DNA of 64,000 nt from Phycisphaerales bacterium (GTDB lineage Bacteria > Planctomycetota > Phycisphaerae > Phycisphaerales > UBA1924). The DNA lies in contig JANQNW010000003.1 in assembly GCA_028279375.1 (NCBI GenBank), positions 243,256 to 307,255 on the forward strand. The letters are read 5' to 3'. A model generated the notes under the pieces. It searched no databases and was not told the origin of the DNA. It worked only from the letters and a program-made list of their open reading frames with translations. Positions 1 through 8,267 of this stretch are shown piece after piece. The translations under genes were made by a program, and so were the position numbers. Positions within the stretch are counted from its first letter, which is position 1; every line of letters begins with the position of its first letter.

Positions 1-1
1 G

Positions 2-694
2 ATCGTTCGCGCCGCAGGGGTGACCGACGCGGGTGGAGCACTCAGCCTTGATCCATCGCCAACGAGCGGCCGCATTGATGTCGACTGGCGACGAGCGGAT
101 CACGGTTCGCGTCAGCAGAATGCGTCTGAGGCGGTGCTTCGAATCAGCACTGACCCGCAGGCCAGCGCCGCATTCGTGAGCCTCGAACTCGGCGACGTCA
201 AGAACATTGACTCGAATGAAGCCACACTCTCGGAGTTGAGTTGGTCGCGTATGCGGCTGGCGAATGACCCGGCGCCGGCCGTCTTTGGCGCCGATTCCAC
301 GAGCCTCCTGGGCGACGCCGACGTGATTCTCGCGTCGCTCACGGGTGATGGGAAACCTCGGGATCTGGTCAAGGCGCGGAACAATCTCGAATCTCGTATT
401 GACAAGCTCCGACGCGAAATCGTCGGGCAGCGCAATGAGCGACTCGCGTACGCCGTCGCGTGTCTCTTCATCACGCTCACGGGCGCCATCATGGCCATCC
501 GTCTGCGCGACGCGATGCCGCTGATCGTCTATCTGTGGAGTTTCTTTCCGGCGGTGGCGACTGTCGTCACCATCTCCGGCGGCGAGAACGTTTCTTCGCG
601 CAACGTCGGGCTGGGCATTGTCGTGATATGGGGGGGCATCACGGCGCTCGCGTCATACGGCGCGACGGTGTATCTGCACGTGCGGAGACATTGA
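2..694 (+). CDS. LptF/LptG-like permease, C-terminal part (5' end outside window)
   Basis: The reading frame is open from the first bases of the window, so the GTG at 20 is probably internal and the gene starts upstream. The visible 230 or so residues comprise a soluble, beta-rich stretch (about 1-120), a short charged helix, and three hydrophobic segments near the C-terminus. This order (periplasmic domain, then the last transmembrane helices with a conserved Arg-Leu start) fits the LptF/LptG (YjgP/YjgQ) family, the inner-membrane permeases that extract lipopolysaccharide for transport to the outer membrane. Full family members are about 350-400 residues. The family call rests on topology and local resemblance of the membrane part; a different ABC permease is possible. 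Confidence 0.55.
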   Translation: MVRAAGVTDAGGALSLDPSPTSGRIDVDWRRADHGSRQQNASEAVLRISTDPQASAAFVSLELGDVKNIDSNEATLSELSWSRMRLANDPAPAVFGADSTSLLGDADVILASLTGDGKPRDLVKARNNLESRIDKLRREIVGQRNERLAYAVACLFITLTGAIMAIRLRDAMPLIVYLWSFFPAVATVVTISGGENVSSRNVGLGIVVIWGGITALASYGATVYLHVRRH

Positions 695-700
695 GCTCGG

Positions 701-2461
701 CTATTCGTCATCATCCATGCCATAGGCCGTGCGAATCGGCGCCGGCTGGAGATTTCGATAGACGATCATCGGTGAGTTGTGCCCGGTGTCTTCCTCGGCG
801 ATGACGATCTCACCGACGATGCCATGCTGCTTCAACTCGCGTTTCTCAACGATGAAAAGCGCATTCGGCTCGGTCATGATCTTCTCGAGCAGCGCCTCAG
901 GGGACTTCAGTTCGAGAATGGCCCGATCAGCGTAATAGACGGAGACCGCCGGATCGCTGAATGCGGCATAGAGCGGTGTCTCCCGCGGAACCTCCTGGGC
1001 GATGCGCTTGCCGAGATCGGCGCGCGTCCGCCGAGGGCCTGACCAGCCGAGGCCGGTGATGTCGACGGCGAGGAACACCGCGGCAGCCGCCATGACAGTC
1101 GCGCCGTAGCCAGCGGCAGGCTTGCGCCGGGCAAGCGAGACCCCGACGACCGCGAGCGCCGTCGCGAGCGTGATCAGGCCCCACATCACCGCCGTGGCCA
1201 TGGCGTCACTCAGGGCGCTGAATCGGACGCCCTCGCGCGAGATCACGACGCCGATCGCCACACCCATCACGATGATGATGACGCTCTGGACAACGTGCCA
1301 GTTGCGAAGGTGCATGCGTCCGCGAGCCGTCGCGCCCCAGCGATCGAAGAGCGTCACCGCTTCCCCGGCCATGAGCACGCACAGCAATGGCATGACAGGC
1401 AGGATGTACTGCGCCCGCATGTACGCTGAGAATCCCATGACGAAGAGCGTGGCGACCACGCCCATCCACAGCGTCATCGCTCGGTCGCCGATCTCGTCCT
1501 TGCGCCGCCATGGAAGCAGTAAGGCGCCGAAGAGCAGCAGGAACCAGGGCGTCGCGTGCCCGATCGTGTTCTTGACGTAGTAGAGTTCGAGCGCATTGAG
1601 CCAGAACTGCGAAGGCTCACCGGTCCGATCGAACATCTCGTGGATCCAGAAGTCCCACGCCGTCGGCTCCACGATCGCGATCGCGATGAACCATGGAAGT
1701 CCAAGCAGGGGGATCACGAGGAGGCCGACCCACGGCTTGAAGGCTCGCAGGATGTCCCGCGGGCGCCTGCGCACGAACATGGCGATCAGAAATCCGATGC
1801 CCATCAGGGCCGGGATGTGAGGTCCCTTGCTGAGCACGGCGCCAATGAAGCCGACCCAGCCAAGCACAGCCCACCTGAGCGACGATTCGCCGAGGTCAAT
1901 CTTCCGCAGCGCGCCGACACAGCCGACCGTCATCACGCCGCAGAAGAGCGCATAGAGCGCCTCCGGGCGCGCATTGTGGGCGCCGGTGAGAAACGCGACG
2001 GTCGTCGCAAAGAGCGCGCCGGCGGCTATGCCGACGCGGCGGTCCTGAAACGTCAGGACCCCGAGCCAGACCGTGACGAAGACGAGGGCGATGCTGGAAG
2101 CCGCGGCCGGAAAGCGCGCCGCAAACTCCGAGACGATGTCAGTTGATGAGTCATCGAAGACATGGTGCGAGCCCATCGAGAGCCAGTAGTTGATGGGCGG
2201 CTTCTGGAGTCGAAGGAGGTCGTTGTAGTAGGGGACGATGAGCGTGTCCCGGCGCCACATCTCCGTCGGCACGCGCGCGATATAGGTCTCCGAGCGATCC
2301 AGGCCGCGCTCGGCGCCGTTGCCGAGCAGCGCCAGGGCCGAAGATCCGACGAGCAGGAGCAGGAGGGACCAGATCCAGATTCTGCGACTGGCCTGCGTTC
2401 GCGGAGGCGCCTCGTGCATGTCCTCGGCGACTCCTGTGGCGCCGTCCTGCTCACTCATCAT
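701..2461 (-). CDS. ArnT-like glycosyltransferase family 39 membrane protein
   Basis: A 586-residue polytopic membrane protein with about 12 hydrophobic segments. Near residue 60 it has a periplasmic first loop of the GT39/ArnT type: an acidic-Thr-Tyr start, then a Val-Pro-Tyr-Tyr-Asn stretch and Leu-Gln-Lys-Pro-Pro-Ile-Asn-Tyr-Trp, matching the family's Lys-Pro-Pro-Leu-Tyr-Trp signature. GT39 enzymes move a sugar from a polyprenyl-phosphate carrier onto lipid A or protein on the periplasmic side. It is the last gene of a leftward cluster and its ATG overlaps the stop of the preceding gene by 4 bases, so the genes are translationally coupled. The neighbours (a GT2 carrier-loading enzyme and a lipid-A N-terminal-domain protein) support a role in envelope glycolipid decoration. 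The actual sugar and acceptor are not visible. Confidence 0.82.
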   Translation of the reverse strand: MMSEQDGATGVAEDMHEAPPRTQASRRIWIWSLLLLLVGSSALALLGNGAERGLDRSETYIARVPTEMWRRDTLIVPYYNDLLRLQKPPINYWLSMGSHHVFDDSSTDIVSEFAARFPAAASSIALVFVTVWLGVLTFQDRRVGIAAGALFATTVAFLTGAHNARPEALYALFCGVMTVGCVGALRKIDLGESSLRWAVLGWVGFIGAVLSKGPHIPALMGIGFLIAMFVRRRPRDILRAFKPWVGLLVIPLLGLPWFIAIAIVEPTAWDFWIHEMFDRTGEPSQFWLNALELYYVKNTIGHATPWFLLLFGALLLPWRRKDEIGDRAMTLWMGVVATLFVMGFSAYMRAQYILPVMPLLCVLMAGEAVTLFDRWGATARGRMHLRNWHVVQSVIIIVMGVAIGVVISREGVRFSALSDAMATAVMWGLITLATALAVVGVSLARRKPAAGYGATVMAAAAVFLAVDITGLGWSGPRRTRADLGKRIAQEVPRETPLYAAFSDPAVSVYYADRAILELKSPEALLEKIMTEPNALFIVEKRELKQHGIVGEIVIAEEDTGHNSPMIVYRNLQPAPIRTAYGMDDDE

Positions 2462-2988
2462 TCGTCGGTGCTCCTGGCGTCATGATCGCCGGCGAGCGCG
2501 CGCCGTGCCGATGGGGGGCGCACACCAACATCCAGTTGCTCCAGTTGATCGGTTGAATGTCGATCAGAGACGGAGATTTCGACATTGTGGCGCGGGCACT
2601 CAGGCGCCCCCAGTGGACAGAGGTCGTCCGTCGGCGTCGGCGCCCGGTGCTCCGCTTTGGCGCGCTTGTGAATAAGCCGCAGATTTCGGATGTACACGAT
2701 GGATCCCATCGACTGACCGAGGATTCCGACGATGTCCTGGCGCCAGATGAAGTACGTCAGGAGCATCATGCTGCCGCCGATGCTGAACCACCAGTAGACG
2801 GTCGGCACGACGCTCCGGCGCTCGCGCTCCGAGATGATCCACTGAATCGCCATGCGACAGAAGAAGGCGAGTTGTCCGGCCAGCCCGAGCACGACCCAGG
2901 GAATGAGCGCATAGCTGCTGACGTTGAGCAGGCGAAGAAGAAGGTCGCGCTGCGCCTCCTCCTGCGCGAGCGTCCACAGGTCAGGCAT
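2458..2988 (-). CDS. Lipid A biosynthesis N-terminal (LABN) domain membrane protein
   Basis: A 176-residue protein starting at the ATG that overlaps the stop of the upstream GT2 gene by 8 bases; longer versions of the frame would run deep into that gene. Three hydrophobic segments lie in the first 100 residues. The central sequence, with Gln-Trp-Ile-Ile-Ser-Glu-Arg and Pro-Thr-Val-Tyr-Trp-Trp-Phe-Ser, is characteristic of the small LABN domain. This domain occurs alone or fused beside ArnT and GT2 proteins and is suspected to help flip or present a lipid-linked sugar. Residues from about 115 on are hydrophilic, low in conservation signals and probably cytoplasmic. It sits between its likely partners in a coupled three-gene operon. 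Confidence 0.82.
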   Translation of the reverse strand: MPDLWTLAQEEAQRDLLLRLLNVSSYALIPWVVLGLAGQLAFFCRMAIQWIISERERRSVVPTVYWWFSIGGSMMLLTYFIWRQDIVGILGQSMGSIVYIRNLRLIHKRAKAEHRAPTPTDDLCPLGAPECPRHNVEISVSDRHSTDQLEQLDVGVRPPSARRALAGDHDARSTDE

Positions 2989-3814
2989 TGATCTGCTCCT
3001 GAGCCCTCGGAATCTCCACATGCGGCGCCGACGGCTCCTCGCTGAACTCAACTGGACGCAGACGATTGAACATCCATCGGGCGGCGAAGAGATCGCGCAG
3101 GCCAGGCAGGGCCCGATTCCACATGCCGTACTTCGCTTCGCCAGCGGCGCGGGCGCGGTGATTGACATCCATCTCGATCACTTGGTAGCCGAGCCTTCGT
3201 GCGTACACAGGCATGAACCGATGCATGCCCCTGTACTGGAGCGGAAGTTGCAGGCCGATTGAGCGCTTGAACACGCGGCAGGAGCAACCCGTGTCTCGGA
3301 TCGTGTCTTCGAGAAGCCTCGACCTGAATGTGCGCCCGACCCAGGTGCTGAATGTTCGCACGATCGAGTTGGAATCCTGCCGCTTCTGACGGTTGCCCTG
3401 CACCCAGTCGGCACGGCGTGTGTCGAGCGCTTCGACCATCGCGGGGAGGTCTGCCGGATCGTTTTGGAGATCGGCGTCCAGCATGCCGATCAACTCGCCC
3501 CGTGCGGCCCGAATACCGGCGTGAAACGCCGCGCTCTGGCCGACATTCCGGCTCATCGAGAGCAATCGCAGCCACGGGCGCTGCGGCATGAGCTCGCGAC
3601 ATCGCTCGGCCGTGGCGTCTGTTGAGCCATCATCAACGAGCACAAGCTCCGCGCCGGCATCGAATCGCGACAGCACCGCGCCGACCTCTTCCACGAGTTG
3701 GGCGACGTTCTCTTGCTCATTGAATGCCGGCACGACGATGGAGAGCCGGAGTGGATGCGACATGGGGCGATCTCTTACAGGCGGAGGCGACGGACGCGGC
3801 TCCTCCCGAGACAT
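2981..3814 (-). CDS. GT2 family polyprenyl-phosphate glycosyltransferase (DPM1/ArnC type)
   Basis: This 277-residue enzyme starts with the GT2 fold: Val-Val-Pro-Ala-Phe-Asn-Glu near residue 25, Val-Asp-Asp-Gly-Ser-Thr-Asp near 60, and the Asp-Ala-Asp-Leu-Gln-Asn-Asp-Pro metal-binding motif near 113. Related dolichol-phosphate mannosyltransferases and ArnC/DPM1 proteins load a sugar from a nucleotide donor onto a polyprenyl phosphate at the cytoplasmic face. There are no clear C-terminal membrane helices, so it is probably peripheral. It is the first gene of the leftward GT2-LABN-GT39 operon. A second start is possible at the ATG whose first base is 3763, 17 codons downstream and closer to the conserved domain; neither start has a strong Shine-Dalgarno sequence. 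Confidence 0.88.
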   Translation of the reverse strand: MSREEPRPSPPPVRDRPMSHPLRLSIVVPAFNEQENVAQLVEEVGAVLSRFDAGAELVLVDDGSTDATAERCRELMPQRPWLRLLSMSRNVGQSAAFHAGIRAARGELIGMLDADLQNDPADLPAMVEALDTRRADWVQGNRQKRQDSNSIVRTFSTWVGRTFRSRLLEDTIRDTGCSCRVFKRSIGLQLPLQYRGMHRFMPVYARRLGYQVIEMDVNHRARAAGEAKYGMWNRALPGLRDLFAARWMFNRLRPVEFSEEPSAPHVEIPRAQEQINA

Positions 3815-4012
3815 GCAGGCGCCGTCTCCCGCGATGGAGCGCTGAATCCATCACTCTACCGGCACTCGCATCGAGGCGCGGAGACGGCTTCTCGAGGCCC
3901 GGTAACCGGGGATTCTCGCCGGATCTCTGCGATGCCGGAGTAGGCGCGTCGCCGGAGTGGGGTAGACTCGAACTGGCTGGGCGCCGCGCCGGGTGAGGAG
4001 AGGTGAGGTCGA

Positions 4013-7000
4013 ATGACCGTGTGGTATGTGTCTGATCGCGCAATCTGCGCGCATCGATCGTCTCGTCTCGAGGCTGCGCGGCGCCCTCGGACGCCCATCT
4101 CGGTGGCGTTGCTCTGCGTGGGCGTCGCGGCGACGAGCGCAGTCGGCCTCCCGCTTCCATTTGACACGCCGGTGATTCTCCCCGGGGCGCCAGACGCGCC
4201 CCTCAAGGTCGCGGCGGGCGATCTCGACGCCGACGGCGATCTCGATCTTCTCTCCGCATCTCAGGACGACGGCGTCATCCGGTGGTTTGAGAACGACGGC
4301 GCAATCGATCCGGCATTCACCGAGCGAACCGTCAGCGCCGCCGCGCCTGGCGCGTCAGCTGTGGCCGTCGGGGATATAGACGGCGACGGCGATCTCGATG
4401 TGATCGCATGCAGTGACGACGACGACAAAGTGGCGTGGCACGAGAACACAGGTGGAGCGCCACTCATCTTCGTCGAGCACATTCTCAGTGAGGACCCTGA
4501 CGGCATGGGCGCGATGGAGGGCGATGCGGACTCGCCCATCGACATCATCGCATCAGACCTCGACAGTGACGGCGACCTCGACATCGTGGTCGCGGCGCTT
4601 GGGGCCGGAAGCGTGCTCTGGTTCGACAACGACGGAGCTTCATCGCCCAGCTTCACGTTGCGGACCGTTCAATCCGGCCTGTCGCTTCCCCGTTCTGTTG
4701 GTTGCGCGGATGTGGATCAGGATGGAGATCTCGATGTGATGTCCGTCGCGTTTCTTGGGAACGCCGTGCAATGGCACGAGAACGACGGCGCCTCTCCGCC
4801 AGGGTTCACGCTCCGCGTCGCCTCGAACAGTGTCTCTTTTCCGACTGACGTCGATTGCGCTGATATCGACGGCGACGGCGACATCGACCTCGTGGCCTCG
4901 TCGAGCAATGACGATTCAGTGCGATGGTTCGAGAACTTCGGATTCTCCCCGCCGATCTTCATTCCGCATGTGATCACGGCCGCCGCCGGCGGCGCGATAT
5001 CGGCGCAGGCCGTGGATCTCGATGGTGATGGCGACGTCGATGTCCTTGGCGCCTCGCCCTCGGACAATCGGATCACCTGGTATGAGAATGACGGCGCCTC
5101 GCCGCCTGCGTTCACAACGCACACGATCCGTTTCGGAGAGTTTGGCGCGAATGACGCGCTGGCGGCTGACTACGACGGCGACGGCGATCTCGATGTCGTC
5201 GGCGCGATCCGATCCGAAGACTCGGTCACCGTCTACGAGAATCGACTGATTCACCGCGAGGCGTCGTTCCTCGAGGGCGTCGCGCTCGCGGCCGCGGGCG
5301 ATCCACGTGGACTGTCGAGCGGCGATGTGAATCGCGATGGGCATCCGGACGTGCTGGTCGCGTCGTCTGCGGATGACACCATTCGCTGGCTTCTCGGTGA
5401 CGGGACCAGAGGCCTGCCGCTGATGGAGCTCCCGGTCTCGACGAGTGTGGACGGCGCCTTCGATGTCGTCACGGCGGACGTGAACCACGATGGATTCCTC
5501 GATGTCGTCTGCGCTGCGGACGATGAGAATCAAGTGCTCTGGTTTGAGCATGACGGCATGGAGTCGCCCGCGTTCTCTGAACATGTCATTGATGCGACGG
5601 CGCTAGGCGCGCGATCGGTCGCCGTCGCCGATATCGATGGTGACGGCGAACTCGACGTGGCGGCGGCGCTCGAGGATGAGGACGCCGTCGTCTGGTATGA
5701 CCAGACGCCGGCAGGCGTTTTCACGAGGCGCGTACTGAGCATGGACGCGGCGTTCGCAAGCGATGTCGTCATCTTCGATCTGAATGAGGATGGCCGTCTT
5801 GATGTCGCCGCGACCTCGCGCCAGGATGACGGCCTGCGCTGGTTCGAGAACCAGGGCGGCGATCCCGCGACGTTCACGGAGCGCGTGATCACGATCGATC
5901 CGGATGGCGTCGGCCCCATGCAGGGCGAAATAAACCAGCCGAACGCGCTGTGCGTCGCGGATCTCGATGGCGATGGCGATCCAGATCTCGCGACGGCGTC
6001 CGCGAGCGACTCGAGCGTCGTTTTCTGGGAGAACATGGGAGGCGATCCGCTCGTCTTCGTTTCACAGACGCTCTCGTCCTCAGTGCAGTTCGCCTGGGAT
6101 GTGATGGCTGCCGATCTCGACGCCGACGGCGATAACGATCTGGTTGCGACAGCGCTCCTGGCGGACACCGTTGTGACGTTCATCAACGACGGTGACTCGG
6201 AGCCAGTCTTCGAGCGCCGGGATGCGAGCGGACCGGCGCCTTTCCCACATGCCGCCTTGCCGGTCGATCTCGATCGCGACGGGGATGTCGATATTGTCTC
6301 CAGCGCGTTGACGGGCGCCGCGGTGTTGCTGCATGAGAACGTCGGCGGCCAGTTCAGCGTGCAGACCATGGACGCCGCGCCGGTCAGCGTGGACGAGGGC
6401 GACGAGACGGAGTTGCTTCGCATCGAGATCACGCACGCCGGTCGCACTGGCGACTCTCCCCTGGAGTTGGTCGAACTTGGATTCCTCTTTCAGACGGCGC
6501 CAGGGACACCGATCACGAACCAGGAAGGAGAGGAGCTCCTGGTCATCGCCAGCCTCTACCGAGATGACGATCTCTCCGGAGATGTGGATCCGAAGTTCGA
6601 CACGTCGGTCGCCTCTCAGACTCCGAGTGGCTTTATGAACGGTGAGCTCGAGTTGTCTATCCCGGATGGATCCGTTTCGGCGGCGATCGATCCCGGGAAC
6701 TCAGTTGTTTATTACCTCTGGATCGACGTTGAGTCCATGGGCGCCGACTCCGGCGTGTCGATGTTGAACGCGGTTCACCTGATCGCAGACGGAGCACTGC
6801 TCGCGGAGGATCGCGAGACCGATCTTGCACTGCAGATGACGGACGCAGGCAATGTCGAATCGAGCTTCGTCGAGATCATCGAGATCATCTGCCCACCGGA
6901 TCTCGATGGAGATGGCGTTGTCAATGCCTCCGATCTCGCGGAGTTACTCGGTCAGTGGGGGACTTCGGATCCTGAAGCGGATCTCAACGAGGATGGCCTC

Positions 7001-7057
7001 GTCGGCGCGGCCGATCTCGGGCTCCTACTTGGATTCTGGAACTGCACGTCTCTCTGA
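4013..7057 (+). CDS. Secreted FG-GAP/VCBS repeat protein with dockerin-like C-terminus
   Basis: A 1014-residue exported protein. The ATG follows a purine-rich ribosome site. A basic stretch and then a hydrophobic segment (about 28-45) make a plausible signal peptide. Residues 60-790 hold about 14 repeats with an Asp-x-Asp-x-Asp-Gly-Asp-x-Asp core followed by a Trp-Phe-Glu-Asn strand, which are calcium-binding FG-GAP/VCBS beta-propeller blades. A beta-sandwich-like region follows (about 795-955). The end carries two EF-hand-like loops (Asp-Leu-Asp-Gly-Asp-Gly-Val and Asp-Leu-Asn-Glu-Asp-Gly-Leu), bracketed by Cys at the start of the module and Cys three residues before the last. The same module ends the protein encoded at 11698-13986. 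A role in surface adhesion or binding is an inference. Its 3' end overlaps the convergent gene by 33 bases. Confidence 0.85.
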   Translation: MTVWYVSDRAICAHRSSRLEAARRPRTPISVALLCVGVAATSAVGLPLPFDTPVILPGAPDAPLKVAAGDLDADGDLDLLSASQDDGVIRWFENDGAIDPAFTERTVSAAAPGASAVAVGDIDGDGDLDVIACSDDDDKVAWHENTGGAPLIFVEHILSEDPDGMGAMEGDADSPIDIIASDLDSDGDLDIVVAALGAGSVLWFDNDGASSPSFTLRTVQSGLSLPRSVGCADVDQDGDLDVMSVAFLGNAVQWHENDGASPPGFTLRVASNSVSFPTDVDCADIDGDGDIDLVASSSNDDSVRWFENFGFSPPIFIPHVITAAAGGAISAQAVDLDGDGDVDVLGASPSDNRITWYENDGASPPAFTTHTIRFGEFGANDALAADYDGDGDLDVVGAIRSEDSVTVYENRLIHREASFLEGVALAAAGDPRGLSSGDVNRDGHPDVLVASSADDTIRWLLGDGTRGLPLMELPVSTSVDGAFDVVTADVNHDGFLDVVCAADDENQVLWFEHDGMESPAFSEHVIDATALGARSVAVADIDGDGELDVAAALEDEDAVVWYDQTPAGVFTRRVLSMDAAFASDVVIFDLNEDGRLDVAATSRQDDGLRWFENQGGDPATFTERVITIDPDGVGPMQGEINQPNALCVADLDGDGDPDLATASASDSSVVFWENMGGDPLVFVSQTLSSSVQFAWDVMAADLDADGDNDLVATALLADTVVTFINDGDSEPVFERRDASGPAPFPHAALPVDLDRDGDVDIVSSALTGAAVLLHENVGGQFSVQTMDAAPVSVDEGDETELLRIEITHAGRTGDSPLELVELGFLFQTAPGTPITNQEGEELLVIASLYRDDDLSGDVDPKFDTSVASQTPSGFMNGELELSIPDGSVSAAIDPGNSVVYYLWIDVESMGADSGVSMLNAVHLIADGALLAEDRETDLALQMTDAGNVESSFVEIIEIICPPDLDGDGVVNASDLAELLGQWGTSDPEADLNEDGLVGAADLGLLLGFWNCTSL

Positions 7058-8176
7058 TCTGAATTTGACGACCTCCTCGAGCGCATCGTCCATCTCCGTC
7101 ACTCGCGATGCCCATGAGAATCGGGCGGCAGCGGCGGTGATCGCAGTTCGCCACGCAGCGATCGTCGTGAACTCCCGGAAGACCGACGCAATTCTCAGCA
7201 GCCGCCGTGCGCAGTCCTCAGGCGAACCGTCATAGAGCAGTTCATTTGCAAGCGTTCCGTCGACTTCTGCAAGGAGCTCAGGGTAGGAGAGCCGTTGCGG
7301 AAGCAGGGGGATGCATCCGTGCGACATTGCTTCGACGACGCTGATCCCGAAGAACTCGTGATCAGCGGAGGAGACGAAGATGTCCGCTTCATCGAGCGCC
7401 TGCTCGTACGCAGCGCGAGTGGACTGGTAACCCCATCGCACGATGGAGTCCTCGAACTCTCGCCGGGCGCGGTCGAAAGCAATTGGCTGCTCGTCGAAGA
7501 CCTCCCCGATCACACTCAGCTGGAACTCGAGGCCGGCGCGACGGGCGATGCTCAGCGACTTGAAGAAGAGCTCAGGGTTCTTGTCATATTCCCAGCGCGC
7601 CGCCCAGAGAATGTGGGGTGTTGCGGACGGTGTGGGGTCAGACGCACGCGGCGCATCGACGCCTGGATGCTGAACGGTGGATCTGGAGGCGACACGATTC
7701 GGCAGGTGCCATAGCGCGTTGTCCGGCATGCGCGAAACAAGCGCCCGCGTCGCGGCGAGGAACTCCATGCGATGAAAGTCGGAGTTGAACCAGACCCGGT
7801 CAGCCGATGCGGCCGAGACGAGATTCGTCAAGCCGAAGTGAAGGTCGCGCTCTTGCGATCGGCGAGTCGGGTACGTCAGCTGATTCTCGTGGAAATAGAA
7901 GACGACCGGAGCGGCTGCGACTCTCTGTGGGACGAGTCCTCGAAACTGCGCCAGGTCGAGCATGTCGCTGACGAAAACGAGATCCCAATCCTGACCGCCT
8001 TCAGCTTCGGCGGTCACTCGGTCAGCGAGCGTTACGGCGCCATGGCGCATTCGCCACTTCCAATGGCGATCAGTGAGTCCGAGGATGGTCCACGCATGGC
8101 GGCTTCGTTGCGACCATCCCTCGAGGAATGCCCGGTGGCTGCCGCCCATGAATGGCTCGAGCGCGAGTATTCTCAT
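7025..8176 (-). CDS. tRNA-queuosine alpha-mannosyltransferase-like protein (DUF3524, GT4)
   Basis: A 383-residue GT-B glycosyltransferase. The N-terminal half begins Met-Arg-Ile-Leu-Ala-Leu-Glu-Pro-Phe-Met-Gly-Gly-Ser-His, with His-Glu-Asn-Gln-Leu-Thr-Tyr-Pro near residue 125 and Trp-Phe-Asn-Ser-Asp near 153. These are signatures of the DUF3524/QTMAN N-terminal domain, known from human GTDC1, which mannosylates queuosine-34 in tRNA-Asp. The C-terminal half is a GT4 domain: Ala-Ala-Arg-Trp-Glu-Tyr-Asp-Lys-Asn-Pro-Glu near 200 and a Ser-Ala-Asp-His-Glu-Phe-Phe-Gly-Ile-Ser-Val-Val-Glu-Ala sugar-nucleotide motif near 275. Queuosine genes occur elsewhere in this window (43.6 and 45.9 kb), consistent with acting on Q-tRNA. 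The bacterial substrate is inferred from the family. Confidence 0.85.
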   Translation of the reverse strand: MRILALEPFMGGSHRAFLEGWSQRSRHAWTILGLTDRHWKWRMRHGAVTLADRVTAEAEGGQDWDLVFVSDMLDLAQFRGLVPQRVAAAPVVFYFHENQLTYPTRRSQERDLHFGLTNLVSAASADRVWFNSDFHRMEFLAATRALVSRMPDNALWHLPNRVASRSTVQHPGVDAPRASDPTPSATPHILWAARWEYDKNPELFFKSLSIARRAGLEFQLSVIGEVFDEQPIAFDRARREFEDSIVRWGYQSTRAAYEQALDEADIFVSSADHEFFGISVVEAMSHGCIPLLPQRLSYPELLAEVDGTLANELLYDGSPEDCARRLLRIASVFREFTTIAAWRTAITAAAARFSWASRVTEMDDALEEVVKFRSERRAVPESK

Positions 8177-8267
8177 GGTGAACGAAGTTCGGGCTTCTCG
8201 AATGGAGCCGCCGGGAAGAGATGATGATCGCGGGAACCCACGCCCTTGCCCGCGGGGAGTACGTCAG

